Counted from the first letter of the stretch, positions 36,884-46,440 are shown. The stretch: 64,000 nt of DNA from Rugamonas brunnea (GCF_014042345.1 NZ_JACEZT010000001.1:124001-188000), one strand, 5' to 3'. Numbers and translations are program-made. Notes: generated by a model from the letters alone, not told the origin.

Positions 36884-37076
36884 ACTTTTTGCATGGTATG
36901 TTGCGAAAAAATGAGCGTCCAATGCCTTCTGAACGCCCACTTGATACGAAAAAGGTATGGCTCGCCCGCTTGCTCTCTAAATCGCGCGTAAAATGGCTGA
37001 CCGCAGGACGCGCCGCCACCGGCACGCGTCGCGGCGCCGCCACGCGGCACCCGATCGCCACCACCCAAGGGCCAGC

Positions 37077-37961
37077 ATGAATTTTCGACAGATCAAATAC
37101 TTCGTCGCCGTTGCGCAGGAGCTCAATTTCGGGCGCGCCGCGCTCGCGTTGAACATTTCGCAACCGCCGCTGACGCGCCAGATACAACAACTGGAGGAAG
37201 AAATCGGCGCGCCGCTGTTCGAGCGCACGGCCAAGGGGGTGACGCTGACGCAGGCGGGCGAACTGCTGCTGCAGGAATCGCTGAACATCCAGTCGCTGGT
37301 GGAGCAGGCGGTGGAGCGCACCCAGCGCGCCGCGCAGGGCAAGCTGGGACGGATCGACGTGGGCATCTTCGGCTCGGGCGTGCTGTCCATGATTCCCAAA
37401 CTGCTGCTGAGTTTTCGCACCGCCTATCCGGACGTGAACATCGTGCTGCACACGATGAACAAGACCGAGCAGATCGAAGCATTGCGCCAGCGCCGCATCA
37501 CGATCGGCTTCAACCGCATGCTGGAGCCGATACCGGACATCCGCATCGAACTGGTCAAGACCGAACCGCTGCTGGTGGCGCTGCCGGAAGGCCATCCGCT
37601 GGTGGCTGAGGAATCGCTGCCGCTGGCGGCGCTGAAGAACCACCCGATGGTGATGTTCCCCACCGGCGTCAAGCCGAACTTCATTGACCGGGTGATGGAC
37701 CTGTGCCGCCAGGAAGGCTACGTGCCCAACGTCTCGCAGGAAGCGGGCGACGCCGTGACGGGCGTGGCGCTGGTGGCCAGTGGTTTCGGACTCGCGCTGG
37801 TGCCCGAATCGGCCACCAGTCTGCGTCTGCCGGGCGTGGTCTACCGGCCGTTAAAGAACGCGCCGCATGCGGTGGTCGATTTGAGCTGCATTTACCGCGA
37901 GGACGATGTGTCGCCGATATTGGCGGCGTTCCTGGAGATCATCAGGACGGAACGTATCTGA
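37077..37961 (+). CDS. LysR-family transcriptional regulator
   Basis: A 294-aa regulator. The N-terminal winged HTH (MNFRQIKYFVAVAQELNFGRAALALNISQPPLTRQIQQLEEEIG) is followed by a two-lobed inducer-binding domain (GRIDVGIFGSGVLSMIPKLL...). The HTH and NFGRAA/QPPLTRQI sequence resemble CatR/BenM-type regulators of aromatic catabolism. ATG 37077 is chosen because upstream in-frame sequence is Arg/His-rich and not family-like. It is divergent from the DUF1302 transport genes, which are its most likely target, and convergent with mdcH. Confidence 0.9.
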   Translation: MNFRQIKYFVAVAQELNFGRAALALNISQPPLTRQIQQLEEEIGAPLFERTAKGVTLTQAGELLLQESLNIQSLVEQAVERTQRAAQGKLGRIDVGIFGSGVLSMIPKLLLSFRTAYPDVNIVLHTMNKTEQIEALRQRRITIGFNRMLEPIPDIRIELVKTEPLLVALPEGHPLVAEESLPLAALKNHPMVMFPTGVKPNFIDRVMDLCRQEGYVPNVSQEAGDAVTGVALVASGFGLALVPESATSLRLPGVVYRPLKNAPHAVVDLSCIYREDDVSPILAAFLEIIRTERI

Positions 37962-37982
37962 CGCCGAATCCGGGCGTAAGCA

Positions 37983-38915
37983 TCACGCCCCTTCAATCTT
38001 ATGCCGCACCGCGCTGACGATGCTGTCGAGGCGATTGCCGTCGCAGCACATGGCCCGCCCTTCCGCGAAGACCGGATCGGCCAGCCGGGTCAGCACGGAA
38101 CCGCTGGGCATTTCCACCGTCAGCCGGGCGCCGCGCTCCCAGGCATGACGGACGGTGTCGGCCCACAGCACGGGCCGCGCCATGTTCGCGACCAGGTCGT
38201 CGACGATGGCCCGAGCACCGAACAAGGCGCGCGCAGTGCTGCCGCTGATGTAAGTGAGCGCCGGGCGTCGCGTGGGCAGCCCTTCGGTCGCCGCCGCGAG
38301 CTGCCTCGCCTGGTCGGCCAGCAGTTCGCAATGGGACGGCACCGGCACGGCCAGCCGTTCGGCGCGCAGCGCGCCTTGCCGCAGCGCGAGCGCGGCCACG
38401 GCGCCCATCGCCGCCTCGGCGCCCGCGATCACCAGCTGCCGTTCCGCATTCAGGTTGGCCAGATAAACCGGACTGGCCGGCCCGTGCACACTGGCCAGCA
38501 ACGGCTCCAGCTGGCGCGCCGTGAGACCGGTGATCGCGGTCATGCCATAGCCGCCCGGATAGGCTTCCGCCATCAACCGCGCGCGCATGGCGACCAGTCG
38601 CACGGCATCGGAGAACTCCAGCACGTCCGCCACCACGGCCGCCGGCCACGCGCCTATCGATAGCCCCGCCACCATGGTTGGACGGGCGCCGTGCGCGGAA
38701 AGCACGCGCGCCGTCGCCACACCGGCCACCAGCAGGCATAGCTGGACCGCGACCGTCGAGCGCAGCGCGGCGTCGGTATCGAGCGTGAGCACGTCGCGCC
38801 CCAAGGCCTGGCTGGCCTCCTCCAGTGCGCGTGCGGTTTCGGGATGGGCCGGCAGCGTGTGCAACATGCCGCTCTTTTGCGCCCCCTGACCGGGGAACGT
38901 GAACAGGACACTCAT
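37983..38915 (-). CDS. mdcH: Malonate decarboxylase malonyltransferase (MdcH)
   Basis: A 310-aa FabD-like acyltransferase that loads malonyl from malonyl-CoA onto the MdcC prosthetic group to prime the enzyme. It has FTFPGQGAQKSGM at the N-terminus, the nucleophile Ser86 in GLSIG and the catalytic-His region VPVPSHCELL. Its ATG overlaps the mdcG stop (ATGA). It is the last gene of the operon. Confidence 0.93.
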   Translation of the reverse strand: MSVLFTFPGQGAQKSGMLHTLPAHPETARALEEASQALGRDVLTLDTDAALRSTVAVQLCLLVAGVATARVLSAHGARPTMVAGLSIGAWPAAVVADVLEFSDAVRLVAMRARLMAEAYPGGYGMTAITGLTARQLEPLLASVHGPASPVYLANLNAERQLVIAGAEAAMGAVAALALRQGALRAERLAVPVPSHCELLADQARQLAAATEGLPTRRPALTYISGSTARALFGARAIVDDLVANMARPVLWADTVRHAWERGARLTVEMPSGSVLTRLADPVFAEGRAMCCDGNRLDSIVSAVRHKIEGA

Positions 38916-39541
38916 GCTGCCTCCCGCACCGCCCATGGGTCGGCCACCAGCACCGGCCCATGCGCCGTCTTGAGCAGCACCCGCCCCGCCCCTTCCGCGT
39001 ATTCGGACAAGGCGAAGCCGCCGACGCCGGTGTCGATCTGGATGTCGAGCCGGCATGGCGCATGCTCCCGAAGCGCGTGCAGGACGCCGATCACGGCCGG
39101 GTCCAGCCGCGCGGGTGCGCGCACCACCAGATCGAGGTCGCTGGCCGGCGTCAGCACCGGCAGCCCGCTCGCCAGCCAGAAGCCAACGCCGCCCGTCGGG
39201 CCGCATTCCAGACCCAAAGCCTTCAGGCGGGGCGCCAGCGCCAGCAATGCGGCCACACAGGGCAAGGCATCGGCGGCGGACGCGAACCGCGCGCCATCAT
39301 CCGCCACACGCCGGATCAGCATCGCGGGCGAGACGTGGCGGACCACGGCGCCGGCCCGCGCATAACCAGCACAGCGCTCGTTGCGCCGAAGGCCACGGGC
39401 GCCGACCGGCACCTGGTCCGCTGGCGCCGCCTCGCGCCGCACCACCAGCGGCGCGTGGACGAGCCATACTGGGCGCTCGCCAGCCGGCATAAAGGCGTCC
39501 GGCCGGTCCAGCCACAGCAGGTCATGCGGACGGAATGCCAT
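38912..39541 (-). CDS. mdcG: Phosphoribosyl-dephospho-CoA transferase (MdcG)
   Basis: A 209-aa nucleotidyltransferase-like enzyme that attaches the triphosphoribosyl-dephospho-CoA prosthetic group to the serine of MdcC. The family motif GLPVLTPASDLDLVVRAP holds the metal-binding Asp-x-Asp. It begins 2 bp before the madM stop region ends and overlaps mdcH by 4 bp. Confidence 0.92.
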   Translation of the reverse strand: MAFRPHDLLWLDRPDAFMPAGERPVWLVHAPLVVRREAAPADQVPVGARGLRRNERCAGYARAGAVVRHVSPAMLIRRVADDGARFASAADALPCVAALLALAPRLKALGLECGPTGGVGFWLASGLPVLTPASDLDLVVRAPARLDPAVIGVLHALREHAPCRLDIQIDTGVGGFALSEYAEGAGRVLLKTAHGPVLVADPWAVREAA

Positions 39542-39542
39542 C

Positions 39543-40307
39543 TCAGCCTACCAGCGAGCGGGTGGCGAAGAACAGCAACGACGGTCCAAGCAGGCAACCA
39601 AGGCCGGTGTGGAAGGTGGCCACCAGCGCGCCGTAAGGCACCAGGCGCCGGTCGGTGGCCGCCAGTCCCGCCGAGACGCCGCTGACCGTGCCGGCCAGGC
39701 CGCCGAACACCATCGCTGAACGCGGCGTGCGCAGGCGCAGGAAGCGCGCCGCCATCGGCGTGCCGACCATCACCATAATCGACTTCACCAACCCGGTCGC
39801 GATCGACAATGCCATGATCTCGGACGGCGCGCCGATCGCGGCCCCCGTCACCGGGCCGACGATGTAGGTCACCGCGCCAGCGCCGATGGTGGTAATGCTG
39901 ACCGCGTCGCGGTAGCCAAAACTCCACGCGACCGAGGCCCCCACGATGAACGGCAGCACGGTCCCCAGCAGCAGCGCGACCACGCCTACCAGCCCGGCCT
40001 TGCGCGCCTCGCTCACATGCACCTCGAAGGCGGTGGCGGTGATGGCGAAGTCGCGCAGCATGGCGCCGCCCATCAGGCCCAGGCCGGCGAACAACGACAT
40101 GTCGGCGATGCCCTGCTTGCCGCCGGTCTGCACGCCGCCCCAATAGGCCAGCACCAGGCCGATCAGAATCGCGATGGCCGAGCCATGCACGCGCCCCATG
40201 GTCAGGCGGCGCGACAACTGCATAGAGACGAGCATCACCAATCCAACCACGGCGAACGCCAGGATCAGGCCATTGTGTTTTGCGGTTTTTTCCAACAGTT
40301 CCAGCAT
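39543..40307 (-). CDS. madM: Malonate transporter subunit MadM
   Basis: A 254-aa polytopic membrane protein, the exact family length, forming a sodium-dependent malonate carrier with MadL. Helices are visible throughout (LILAFAVVGLVMLVSMQL, SAIAILIGLVLAYWGGVQ, LVGVVALLLGTVLPFIVGASVAW). ATG 40307 has GAGGAGACGATC upstream. The longer frame upstream overlaps madL and is not used. Confidence 0.93.
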   Translation of the reverse strand: MLELLEKTAKHNGLILAFAVVGLVMLVSMQLSRRLTMGRVHGSAIAILIGLVLAYWGGVQTGGKQGIADMSLFAGLGLMGGAMLRDFAITATAFEVHVSEARKAGLVGVVALLLGTVLPFIVGASVAWSFGYRDAVSITTIGAGAVTYIVGPVTGAAIGAPSEIMALSIATGLVKSIMVMVGTPMAARFLRLRTPRSAMVFGGLAGTVSGVSAGLAATDRRLVPYGALVATFHTGLGCLLGPSLLFFATRSLVG

Positions 40308-40317
40308 GATCGTCTCC

Positions 40318-40746
40318 TCAGGCACGGTGCGTCGCAACGCGGTTATCGGTTTCGGCTTCCGTTTCGTCCGCCGCGTCCTCGCCGGCTTCGGCGTGGTGTT
40401 CGGTGCGGTTGATCATCGAAATGAAGCAGGCGCATACCAGCACGCTGCCCAATGCCGCGAGCAAGGCCACCGGGCCGCCGCGCAGGGCCGCCACCACGTT
40501 CTGGGTGGCAGCCATCGCCACCACCACCGGGATGTACATCGCGCCCCAGAAGCCGACGCCCATCTCGGTCGTCTGCGGCATCAGGCCGCGCTTGTGCAGC
40601 CACAGGCGGGCGCAAATCAGCAGGATCATGGCGATGCCCACCCCGCCGACGTTGGTTTTCACACCCAGCAGCGTCCCAAGCAGGTCGCCCAGGAAGATGC
40701 CGGACAGGTGGCACAGGGCCAGTATTGCGGTTCCGTAGATAATCAT
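40318..40746 (-). CDS. madL: Malonate transporter subunit MadL
   Basis: A 142-aa membrane protein, partner of MadM, with four hydrophobic segments and a charged C-terminal tail rich in Glu/Asp (HHAEAGEDAADETEAETD). Motif: GTAILALCHLSGIFLGDLLGTLLGVKTNVGG. A GGAGGAGACAAAC ribosome site is present. It follows mdcE after 105 bp, the largest gap in the operon, so a separate promoter is possible. MadLM replaces MdcF or MdcLM carriers seen in other species. Confidence 0.92.
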   Translation of the reverse strand: MIIYGTAILALCHLSGIFLGDLLGTLLGVKTNVGGVGIAMILLICARLWLHKRGLMPQTTEMGVGFWGAMYIPVVVAMAATQNVVAALRGGPVALLAALGSVLVCACFISMINRTEHHAEAGEDAADETEAETDNRVATHRA

Positions 40747-40851
40747 GTTTGTCTCCTCCAGCTTGTAACAGGAAAGAATAGGCGCGGCGCTCTGTCTTGT
40801 TGTTTGCGATGATTGTTTGCAATAGCGCGCGCCCGGGTCAGTGCATGGTCG

Positions 40852-41691
40852 TCAGTCGGCCACCTCCCATTGCGCCTGCAGCAGCGCGCGCACGCGGCGC
40901 GAAGCCTGACGGTGTGCGCCGTTCAGTCGTCCAGCAAGATCGCGTTCGCGGTCTTCCAGAACGTCGGCCAGCGCGGCGTGCAGCGCATCGCGGACCTGCC
41001 CGATATCGCCCTCGCCCGGCCGGTCCGGATCGGTCAGGCGCAACAGCTTCCACAAGATACCCAAGGAGGCGAAGTTGCTGATGTCGTAGGCCATCGGCGG
41101 CACGCTGGCGGCCAGTTGTTCCAGCGCTTCCACCGAACGCAGCGTGACGCGGGCGGCGGACGCCTTGCCCATCGCATGCACCTGCACCCCGGGATCGTCC
41201 AGCGCGATCAGGCGGTTGGCCTGATAACCGTGGGCCAGGAAGGCTCCCGACATGGCCAGGCCGACGATCAGCCCGAGCACCGGATGCCCGGCCAGGCGCG
41301 CTTCGGCATAGGCGCCGGCCGCACCGGCCAGCGCCTGATGGATACCGAACACCTCCTCGCGCCGGCCATAGGCCTGGCTCGGCACGTCGATCACGGCCAC
41401 GATCGGCCGCTTGACCGCGGCATGCCGGTCCAGTTCCACCACCTCCTGCACGGCGCGCGCCAGCTGCCAGCCTTCGACCAGCCCCACTTCGCCGGCCCGC
41501 GCGCGCGGGAAGCGGTTGTCGGGATCGGGCACCACGGCGATGTAGCGCGCCGGCTGGCCGGCCAGCGGCGCATCGCATACCCGCACCGCCGGCCAATCGT
41601 GGGCCGGACGGGCGTCGCCGGTGAGCAGCGCCAGCCACGTGGCGCCACGGCCAGTCCCCTGGCTGGTCTGTTGTTGTTTCAGTTCCATCAT
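40852..41691 (-). CDS. mdcE: Malonate decarboxylase gamma subunit
   Basis: A 279-aa subunit of the acyl-decarboxylating carboxyltransferase pair (crotonase-like fold) that with MdcD releases CO2 from malonyl-S-MdcC. Features: VIDVPSQAYGRREEVFGIHQALA, LGLIVGLAMSGAFLAHGYQANRL. Its ATG overlaps the mdcD stop (ATGA). Confidence 0.95.
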   Translation of the reverse strand: MMELKQQQTSQGTGRGATWLALLTGDARPAHDWPAVRVCDAPLAGQPARYIAVVPDPDNRFPRARAGEVGLVEGWQLARAVQEVVELDRHAAVKRPIVAVIDVPSQAYGRREEVFGIHQALAGAAGAYAEARLAGHPVLGLIVGLAMSGAFLAHGYQANRLIALDDPGVQVHAMGKASAARVTLRSVEALEQLAASVPPMAYDISNFASLGILWKLLRLTDPDRPGEGDIGQVRDALHAALADVLEDRERDLAGRLNGAHRQASRRVRALLQAQWEVAD

Positions 41692-42545
41692 ACGTCTCCT
41701 TGCGCATAGACCGCGCGCACATCGGCCGGCGACGGCTGGCCGGCGGTATCGACCCGTGCCAGCCGGGCCAGGTAGTCACTGGCGCACGCGCTGCGGTGCC
41801 GCGCCGGCAGGCCTTGCGCGAACAGGCCCGCCACCACGGCCTTGATTTCAGCGGTGTCGTCGGCCACCAGCGCGTCCGCCAACCCGCTGGCGTAGCGCTG
41901 CTCGCCGCCCGTCAAGCCCCAGATCAGGGACCGCTGGCGCGCATCGAATTCGGCGCTGCCGGCCTCCTGCTCGATCACCTGCGGGCCGTTCAGGCCCAGT
42001 CGCGCCTCGCGCGTCAGCACCAGGTACGAGCACAGTCCGGCCGCGATCGACATGCCGCCATAGCAGCCCACCGTGCCCGCGCTGACTCCCACCACCGGCC
42101 GGTAGCGGCGCAGGTCGACGATGGCGGACTGGATCTCCGCGATCGCCGCCAGTCCCAGGTTCGCTTCCTGCAGCCGCACGCCGCCCGTCTCGAACACGAT
42201 CACGGCCTGGGTCGGGATGCCGCGCCGGTTGTCGCGCGCCGCCAGTTCCAGCGCGCCGGCGATCTTGGCGCCGGCGATCTCGCCCATGCTGCCGCCCTGG
42301 AACGCGCCTTCGATGGCCAGCACCACGGTCGGCTGGCCATCCAGCGTCCCCTTGGCGACGACCACGCCGTCATCGGCCTGCGTCACCAGCTTCTGCATCG
42401 CCAGCCAGGGCGAATGCAGGCGTTCGAATGGGCCGGCCAGTTCGCGCATGGTGCCCGCATCCAGCAGCGCGGTCGCCCGGCTGCGCGCCCCGCGCTCGAT
42501 GAAGCTGTCGCGCTTCAGCAATTGTTCGATAGGTTCAATGCTCAT
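41688..42545 (-). CDS. mdcD: Malonate decarboxylase beta subunit
   Basis: A 285-aa crotonase-like carboxyltransferase subunit partnered with MdcE. It begins MSIEPIEQLLKRDSFIERGARSRA and contains the oxyanion-type glycines in FETGGVRLQEANLGLAAIAEI and GVSAGTVGCYGGMSIAAGL. ATG 42545 overlaps the mdcC stop (ATGA); the longer open frame upstream is a shadow of mdcC and mdcB. Confidence 0.95.
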   Translation of the reverse strand: MSIEPIEQLLKRDSFIERGARSRATALLDAGTMRELAGPFERLHSPWLAMQKLVTQADDGVVVAKGTLDGQPTVVLAIEGAFQGGSMGEIAGAKIAGALELAARDNRRGIPTQAVIVFETGGVRLQEANLGLAAIAEIQSAIVDLRRYRPVVGVSAGTVGCYGGMSIAAGLCSYLVLTREARLGLNGPQVIEQEAGSAEFDARQRSLIWGLTGGEQRYASGLADALVADDTAEIKAVVAGLFAQGLPARHRSACASDYLARLARVDTAGQPSPADVRAVYAQGDV

Positions 42546-42853
42546 GGCGCACTCCCCTGCTGTTTCGCTTCCTCGAACGCCTGCTCGATGCGCATGCGCA
42601 CCACGCCGGGCGTGGCGCCGTTGTCGTTGATCTCCACGTGCGCGGCCGGCAGGCTCGCGGGGCCGAACACGCGCTCCAGCAGCGCCTTCCAGGTGCCGCC
42701 GTAGCCGTCCACCGACGTCTGCACGGCGACCGTGGTCTTGCCGGCGGCGGCCGGCTCCAGCAGCACCTCCAGGTCGCCCGAGGCGACTACCCCGACCACC
42801 GTGCGTGCCGGCGCCGGCGGGCCGGCGTCGAATTCGAATTCCAGTCTTTCCAT
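42542..42853 (-). CDS. mdcC: Malonate decarboxylase acyl carrier protein (delta subunit)
   Basis: A 103-aa acyl carrier protein that carries the acyl group on a 2'-(5''-triphosphoribosyl)-3'-dephospho-CoA arm. Ser25 (GVVASGDLEVLLEP) is at the position used in Klebsiella MdcC. ATG 42853 follows GGAGAAGGCAACATC. It lies between mdcB (20 bp) and mdcD (overlap). Confidence 0.93.
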   Translation of the reverse strand: MERLEFEFDAGPPAPARTVVGVVASGDLEVLLEPAAAGKTTVAVQTSVDGYGGTWKALLERVFGPASLPAAHVEINDNGATPGVVRMRIEQAFEEAKQQGSAP

Positions 42854-42873
42854 GATGTTGCCTTCTCCTTCTT

Positions 42874-43755
42874 TTATCGGTACTCGCGTTCGATGCGGTC
42901 CAGCAGCAGGCTCGCCGCCAGCAGGTCGGCGGCGCCGCCCGGCGACACGTGCAGGGTGCGCATGCGCGCCTCCAGCGCGTGCAGCGCGGCGCGCCCGTTC
43001 GGCGTGGCCACGCCGCCCTGCGCCAGCACGCGGCGTGCGCCATGCTGGGTCGCCTTCAGCGCGCGACGGCCGCCACGGGCCAGCAAACAGGTGTCGTCCA
43101 GCCCGGCCATCACGGCCAGCAAGGCGTTGATCCGGGCCTGCGGCTCGCCGTCGCCGCGGGCGCGCGACAAGCGCAGCATGGGCAAAGCGTGGCCGGTCAC
43201 GGCCGGAAAGCCGGCACGGGCCTGGCCGCGCGCGCCGCCCACACCGTGCTCGCGGCAGGCGCGCTCGCCCTTGTTGCCCGTCTGGGCGGGCGCCGCCGTG
43301 TCGTCGATACGGGCCAGCATGCCGGCGCCATCGGCGATCGCGTCGGCGTCCGGCAAGCCGTCGTGGCGCGCGGCCGCCGTCACCAGCAGGCCCAGGGCCC
43401 AGATCGCGCCACGGTGGGTGTTGACGCCGCCGGTGGCCGCCATCATCGCCGCTTCGGCTTCGCGGCCGATGGCGCCGATGTGGTGGCGCAGCCGGTGCGG
43501 ATCGCGCAGCGTGGCGCCGGCCATCGCCATGTCCAGGAAGGCCGGACGCAGCGCGCAGGCCGAACGGCACATCAGCAGCCAACTGAGGTCGTGGTGGGCG
43601 CCGTTGCCGCGCATGTCGACCAGGCCCGGTTTCGGGGTCAGCACGGCTTCGTCGACCAGCGCATCGACCGCCAGTGCCGCCAGGTGCGCGGCCCGGCCGG
43701 CGTGGTCCGGCGCCAGCGCCGTGGCGGGCTGGCGGAGAAAATGAAGGGCAGTCAT
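42874..43755 (-). CDS. mdcB: Triphosphoribosyl-dephospho-CoA synthase (MdcB)
   Basis: A 293-aa CitG/MdcB-family enzyme that makes the MdcC prosthetic-group precursor from ATP and dephospho-CoA. Family signatures: EAVLTPKPGLVDMRGNGAHHDLSWLLM, GGVNTHRGAIWALGLL and DDTCLLARGG. Its ATG overlaps the mdcA stop by a base, typical of tight mdc operons. Confidence 0.93.
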   Translation of the reverse strand: MTALHFLRQPATALAPDHAGRAAHLAALAVDALVDEAVLTPKPGLVDMRGNGAHHDLSWLLMCRSACALRPAFLDMAMAGATLRDPHRLRHHIGAIGREAEAAMMAATGGVNTHRGAIWALGLLVTAAARHDGLPDADAIADGAGMLARIDDTAAPAQTGNKGERACREHGVGGARGQARAGFPAVTGHALPMLRLSRARGDGEPQARINALLAVMAGLDDTCLLARGGRRALKATQHGARRVLAQGGVATPNGRAALHALEARMRTLHVSPGGAADLLAASLLLDRIEREYR

Positions 43756-45416
43756 TACCAGCTCCTGAATTTGGCGGGCGGTTCATACAGGCCGCCGGAC
43801 CAGTCGACCAGTTCCGAGATACTCTTGGCCGCCAGCAGCGAGCGGGTGGCCTGGGCGCGCTGCACGCCCATGTCCTCGGGCAGCGCGATCAATCCTTCCT
43901 GGCGCATGCGGGCCGTCTGTTTGGGGTCGTGGCGCAGTCCGATCGGCGTCACGCCGGCCACCGCCGCCAGCATCGCCTTGCGCTCCTCCAGCGAACGCGC
44001 CTTGTACAGGTAGGCGATGCCTTCCTCGGTCAGCACGTGGGTCACGTCGTCGCCGTAGATCATGACGGGCGCCAGCGGCATCGCGCTGGCCTTGCCCACC
44101 TCCACCGCATCGAGCGATTCAACGATGGTTGGCGCGCTGCCATCCTGGAAGGTCTCGACCATCTGCACCACCAGCTTCTTGCCGCGCGCCAGCGGATCGT
44201 CGGTCTGGATCAGGTCCAGCCAGGCCGGCGTGGGGTGGCGCCGGCCGTGCGGATCGTGGCCCATGTTGGGCGCGCCGCCAAAACCGGTCAGGCGGCCGTG
44301 CGTGACGGTGGACGAGTTGCCCAGGCCATCCATCTGCAGCGTGGAGCCGATGAACAGGTCGACCGCATACTGGCCGGCCAGCTGGCAGAAGGCGCGGTTG
44401 GAGCGCATCGAGCCATCGCGGCCGGTGAAGAACACGTCGGGACGGGCCGCCGTATAGGCTTCCATGCCCAGCTCCGCGCCGAAGCAGTGCACACTGTCGA
44501 CCCAGCCCGATTCGATGGCCGGGATCAGGGTTGGGTGCGGGTTGAGCGTCCAGTTGCGGCAGATCTTGCCCTTCAAGCCCAGTTGCTCGCCGTAGGTCGG
44601 CAGCAGCAGTTCGATGGCCGCCGTGTTGAAGCCGATACCGTGGTTCAGCGACTGCACCTGGTGGCGTTCGTACACGCCGCGGATCGCCATCATCGCCATC
44701 AGGATGTGAACCGGTTTGATCAGGCGCGGATCGCGGGTGAACAACGGCTCGATGTAAAACGGTTTGTCGGACTGCACCACGAAGTCGATCCACGAGCCGG
44801 GGATATCGACGCGCGGCAGGTCCTTGGGATCGTCCACGATCTCGTTGACCTGGGCGATCACGATGCCATCGCGGAACGCGGCCGCCTCCACCAGGGCCGG
44901 CGTGTCCTCGGTGCTGGGACCGGTGTACAGGTTGCCGGCGCGGTCGGCCTGGTAGCCTGCCACCAGCACCACGTTGGGCGCGAGGTCCACGTACAGCCGG
45001 GCGTACAGCTCAATGTAGGTATGCAGCGCACCCACCTTGAGCGTGCCCTCCTGCAGCAACTGCGAAATGCGCAGGCTCTGGGGACCGGCGAACGCGAAAT
45101 CCAGTTTGCTGGCGATGCCGCGCTCGAACAGGTCGAGGTGCTCGGGCAGGCTCACGCTGGGCATGATCATGTGCAGTTGGCTGACCCGCTCCGGGTCCAC
45201 CTGCGTCAGCGCGCGGGCCAGGAAATCGGCCTGCTTTTGATTGTTACCTTCCAAAACCACCCGGTCGCCGCTGACGACCAGGCTTTCCAGCGCCTCCGGC
45301 AGGCGCTCGGCGCGCAGCACCGGACCATCGGCCAGGTGCCGCACGGCCGCCAGGCGGCGCTGCTTTTCCTGCCGCCGCGTATCCCAGCGGCGCGGCGCGG
45401 ATGTTGTGCTTTCCAT
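43755..45416 (-). CDS. mdcA: Malonate decarboxylase alpha subunit (acetyl-S-ACP:malonate ACP transferase)
   Basis: A 553-aa CoA-transferase-like subunit that exchanges acetyl for malonyl on MdcC. It has the family N-terminus RRWDTRRQEKQRRL, VVLEGNNQKQADFLARAL, NHGIGFNTAAIELLLPTYGE and SVHCFGAELGMEAYTA. ATG 45416 is fixed by CGAAGGAGACAAT; an open frame of 19 further codons upstream lacks a ribosome site. It is the first gene of mdcABCDE-madLM-mdcGH, divergent from mdcR. Confidence 0.96.
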   Translation of the reverse strand: MESTTSAPRRWDTRRQEKQRRLAAVRHLADGPVLRAERLPEALESLVVSGDRVVLEGNNQKQADFLARALTQVDPERVSQLHMIMPSVSLPEHLDLFERGIASKLDFAFAGPQSLRISQLLQEGTLKVGALHTYIELYARLYVDLAPNVVLVAGYQADRAGNLYTGPSTEDTPALVEAAAFRDGIVIAQVNEIVDDPKDLPRVDIPGSWIDFVVQSDKPFYIEPLFTRDPRLIKPVHILMAMMAIRGVYERHQVQSLNHGIGFNTAAIELLLPTYGEQLGLKGKICRNWTLNPHPTLIPAIESGWVDSVHCFGAELGMEAYTAARPDVFFTGRDGSMRSNRAFCQLAGQYAVDLFIGSTLQMDGLGNSSTVTHGRLTGFGGAPNMGHDPHGRRHPTPAWLDLIQTDDPLARGKKLVVQMVETFQDGSAPTIVESLDAVEVGKASAMPLAPVMIYGDDVTHVLTEEGIAYLYKARSLEERKAMLAAVAGVTPIGLRHDPKQTARMRQEGLIALPEDMGVQRAQATRSLLAAKSISELVDWSGGLYEPPAKFRSW

Positions 45417-45531
45417 ATTGTCTCCTTCGTTGCAGAGTAATGCCAGCATAGAAAGGACGGCCCTGCGATACAATCAATCCGAATCGCGAATGATTACTCT
45501 CAAGTTAATAATCTGACGCCCCGTGGCCGCC
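45417..45531. promoter_or_regulatory. Divergent mdcA / mdcR control region
   Basis: 115 bp between opposite start codons. An AATC-N12-GATT inverted repeat with an ATCGCGAAT centre (about 45476-45505) is the likely LysR-type (T-N11-A-like) site. The region is A+T-rich relative to the flanking genes. Exact promoter boxes are not certain. Confidence 0.5.
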
Positions 45532-46440
45532 ATGATCGACGAAGAAATTACGTTAAAGAAACTAGAAGTATTCCTGGCCTACATGCGCCTGCACAGCCTG
45601 GCGCGGGCGGCCGAGGAGCTGGGCCAGAGCACGGTCAGCGTGCACCGCGCCCTGCATTCGCTGGAGGAAGGGCTGCGCGTGCCATTGTTCCGCCGCGAGG
45701 GCCGCAACCTGGCGCCGTTGCCGGCCGCGTTCGCGTTCGCCAAGCACGCGCAGCGGGCCGTGGCCGAGACCGAGGACGGCATCCGCAAGGTGCGCGAACT
45801 GTCCGGTTTCGCCGGCGCGCGGCTGAAGATCGGCTCGCTGTATTCGCTGACCCTGCGCTGCATCCCGCAGTTGCTGATGGGCCTGAAGCTGCGGCGGCCG
45901 GAATTGCAAATCGACCTGACGCTGGGCTCGAACCAGGAACTGCTGCGCAGCCTCGATGAGGGACGGCTGGATGCGATCGTGATTGGCCTGCAGGCGCCGC
46001 AGGACGATGCGCAACTGCTGGCCGTGCCCCTGTTCGAGGATGAGGTGCGGCTGGCCGCGCCGCTCGGCTCGCCCTACGCGGGCCAGACGGCGGTCGATTT
46101 GCGGGACCTGCGCGACGAGAAGTTCATTACCCTGGGCGGCGGCTTTGTGACCTCGGACAGCTTCGACCATGCGTTCCGCCAGGCCGGCTACGTGCCCGAG
46201 ACCATCATGCGCGTCAGCGACATCTTCTCCCTCATCAACCTGGTCGGCGGCGGCATGGGCTACAGCCTGCTGCCGGGCCGGGTGGCCGACTTCAGCACCC
46301 GTATCGAACTGATCCCGCTTGCGGCCCGTTTTGGTTCGCACCAGACCATCACGCTGCTGCTGTCGCGCTCGCGCGAGCGCGATCCCAACCTGCTGGCCCT
46401 GGCGGCCGAGTGCCGCATGTACGGCACGCGCCAGCATTAA
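45532..46440 (+). CDS. mdcR: LysR-family regulator of malonate decarboxylase
   Basis: A 302-aa LysR-type regulator with HTH LKKLEVFLAYMRLHSLARAAEELGQSTVSVHRALHSLEEGLRVPLF and an inducer domain (ARLKIGSLYSLTLRCIPQLL, SDIFSLINLVGGGMGYSLLPGRVADFS). Divergence from mdcA and the Burkholderiales gene order identify it as MdcR, which activates the operon with malonate. ATG 45532 is used; a GTG three codons upstream is an alternative, and neither has a clear ribosome site. Confidence 0.88.
   Translation: MIDEEITLKKLEVFLAYMRLHSLARAAEELGQSTVSVHRALHSLEEGLRVPLFRREGRNLAPLPAAFAFAKHAQRAVAETEDGIRKVRELSGFAGARLKIGSLYSLTLRCIPQLLMGLKLRRPELQIDLTLGSNQELLRSLDEGRLDAIVIGLQAPQDDAQLLAVPLFEDEVRLAAPLGSPYAGQTAVDLRDLRDEKFITLGGGFVTSDSFDHAFRQAGYVPETIMRVSDIFSLINLVGGGMGYSLLPGRVADFSTRIELIPLAARFGSHQTITLLLSRSRERDPNLLALAAECRMYGTRQH

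Noticed and set aside
37972..37990. GGGCGT/ACGCCC hairpin between the LysR gene and mdcH as terminator
   Set aside because: The stem is 6 bp, includes the mdcH stop codon and has no T-run; too weak to call.
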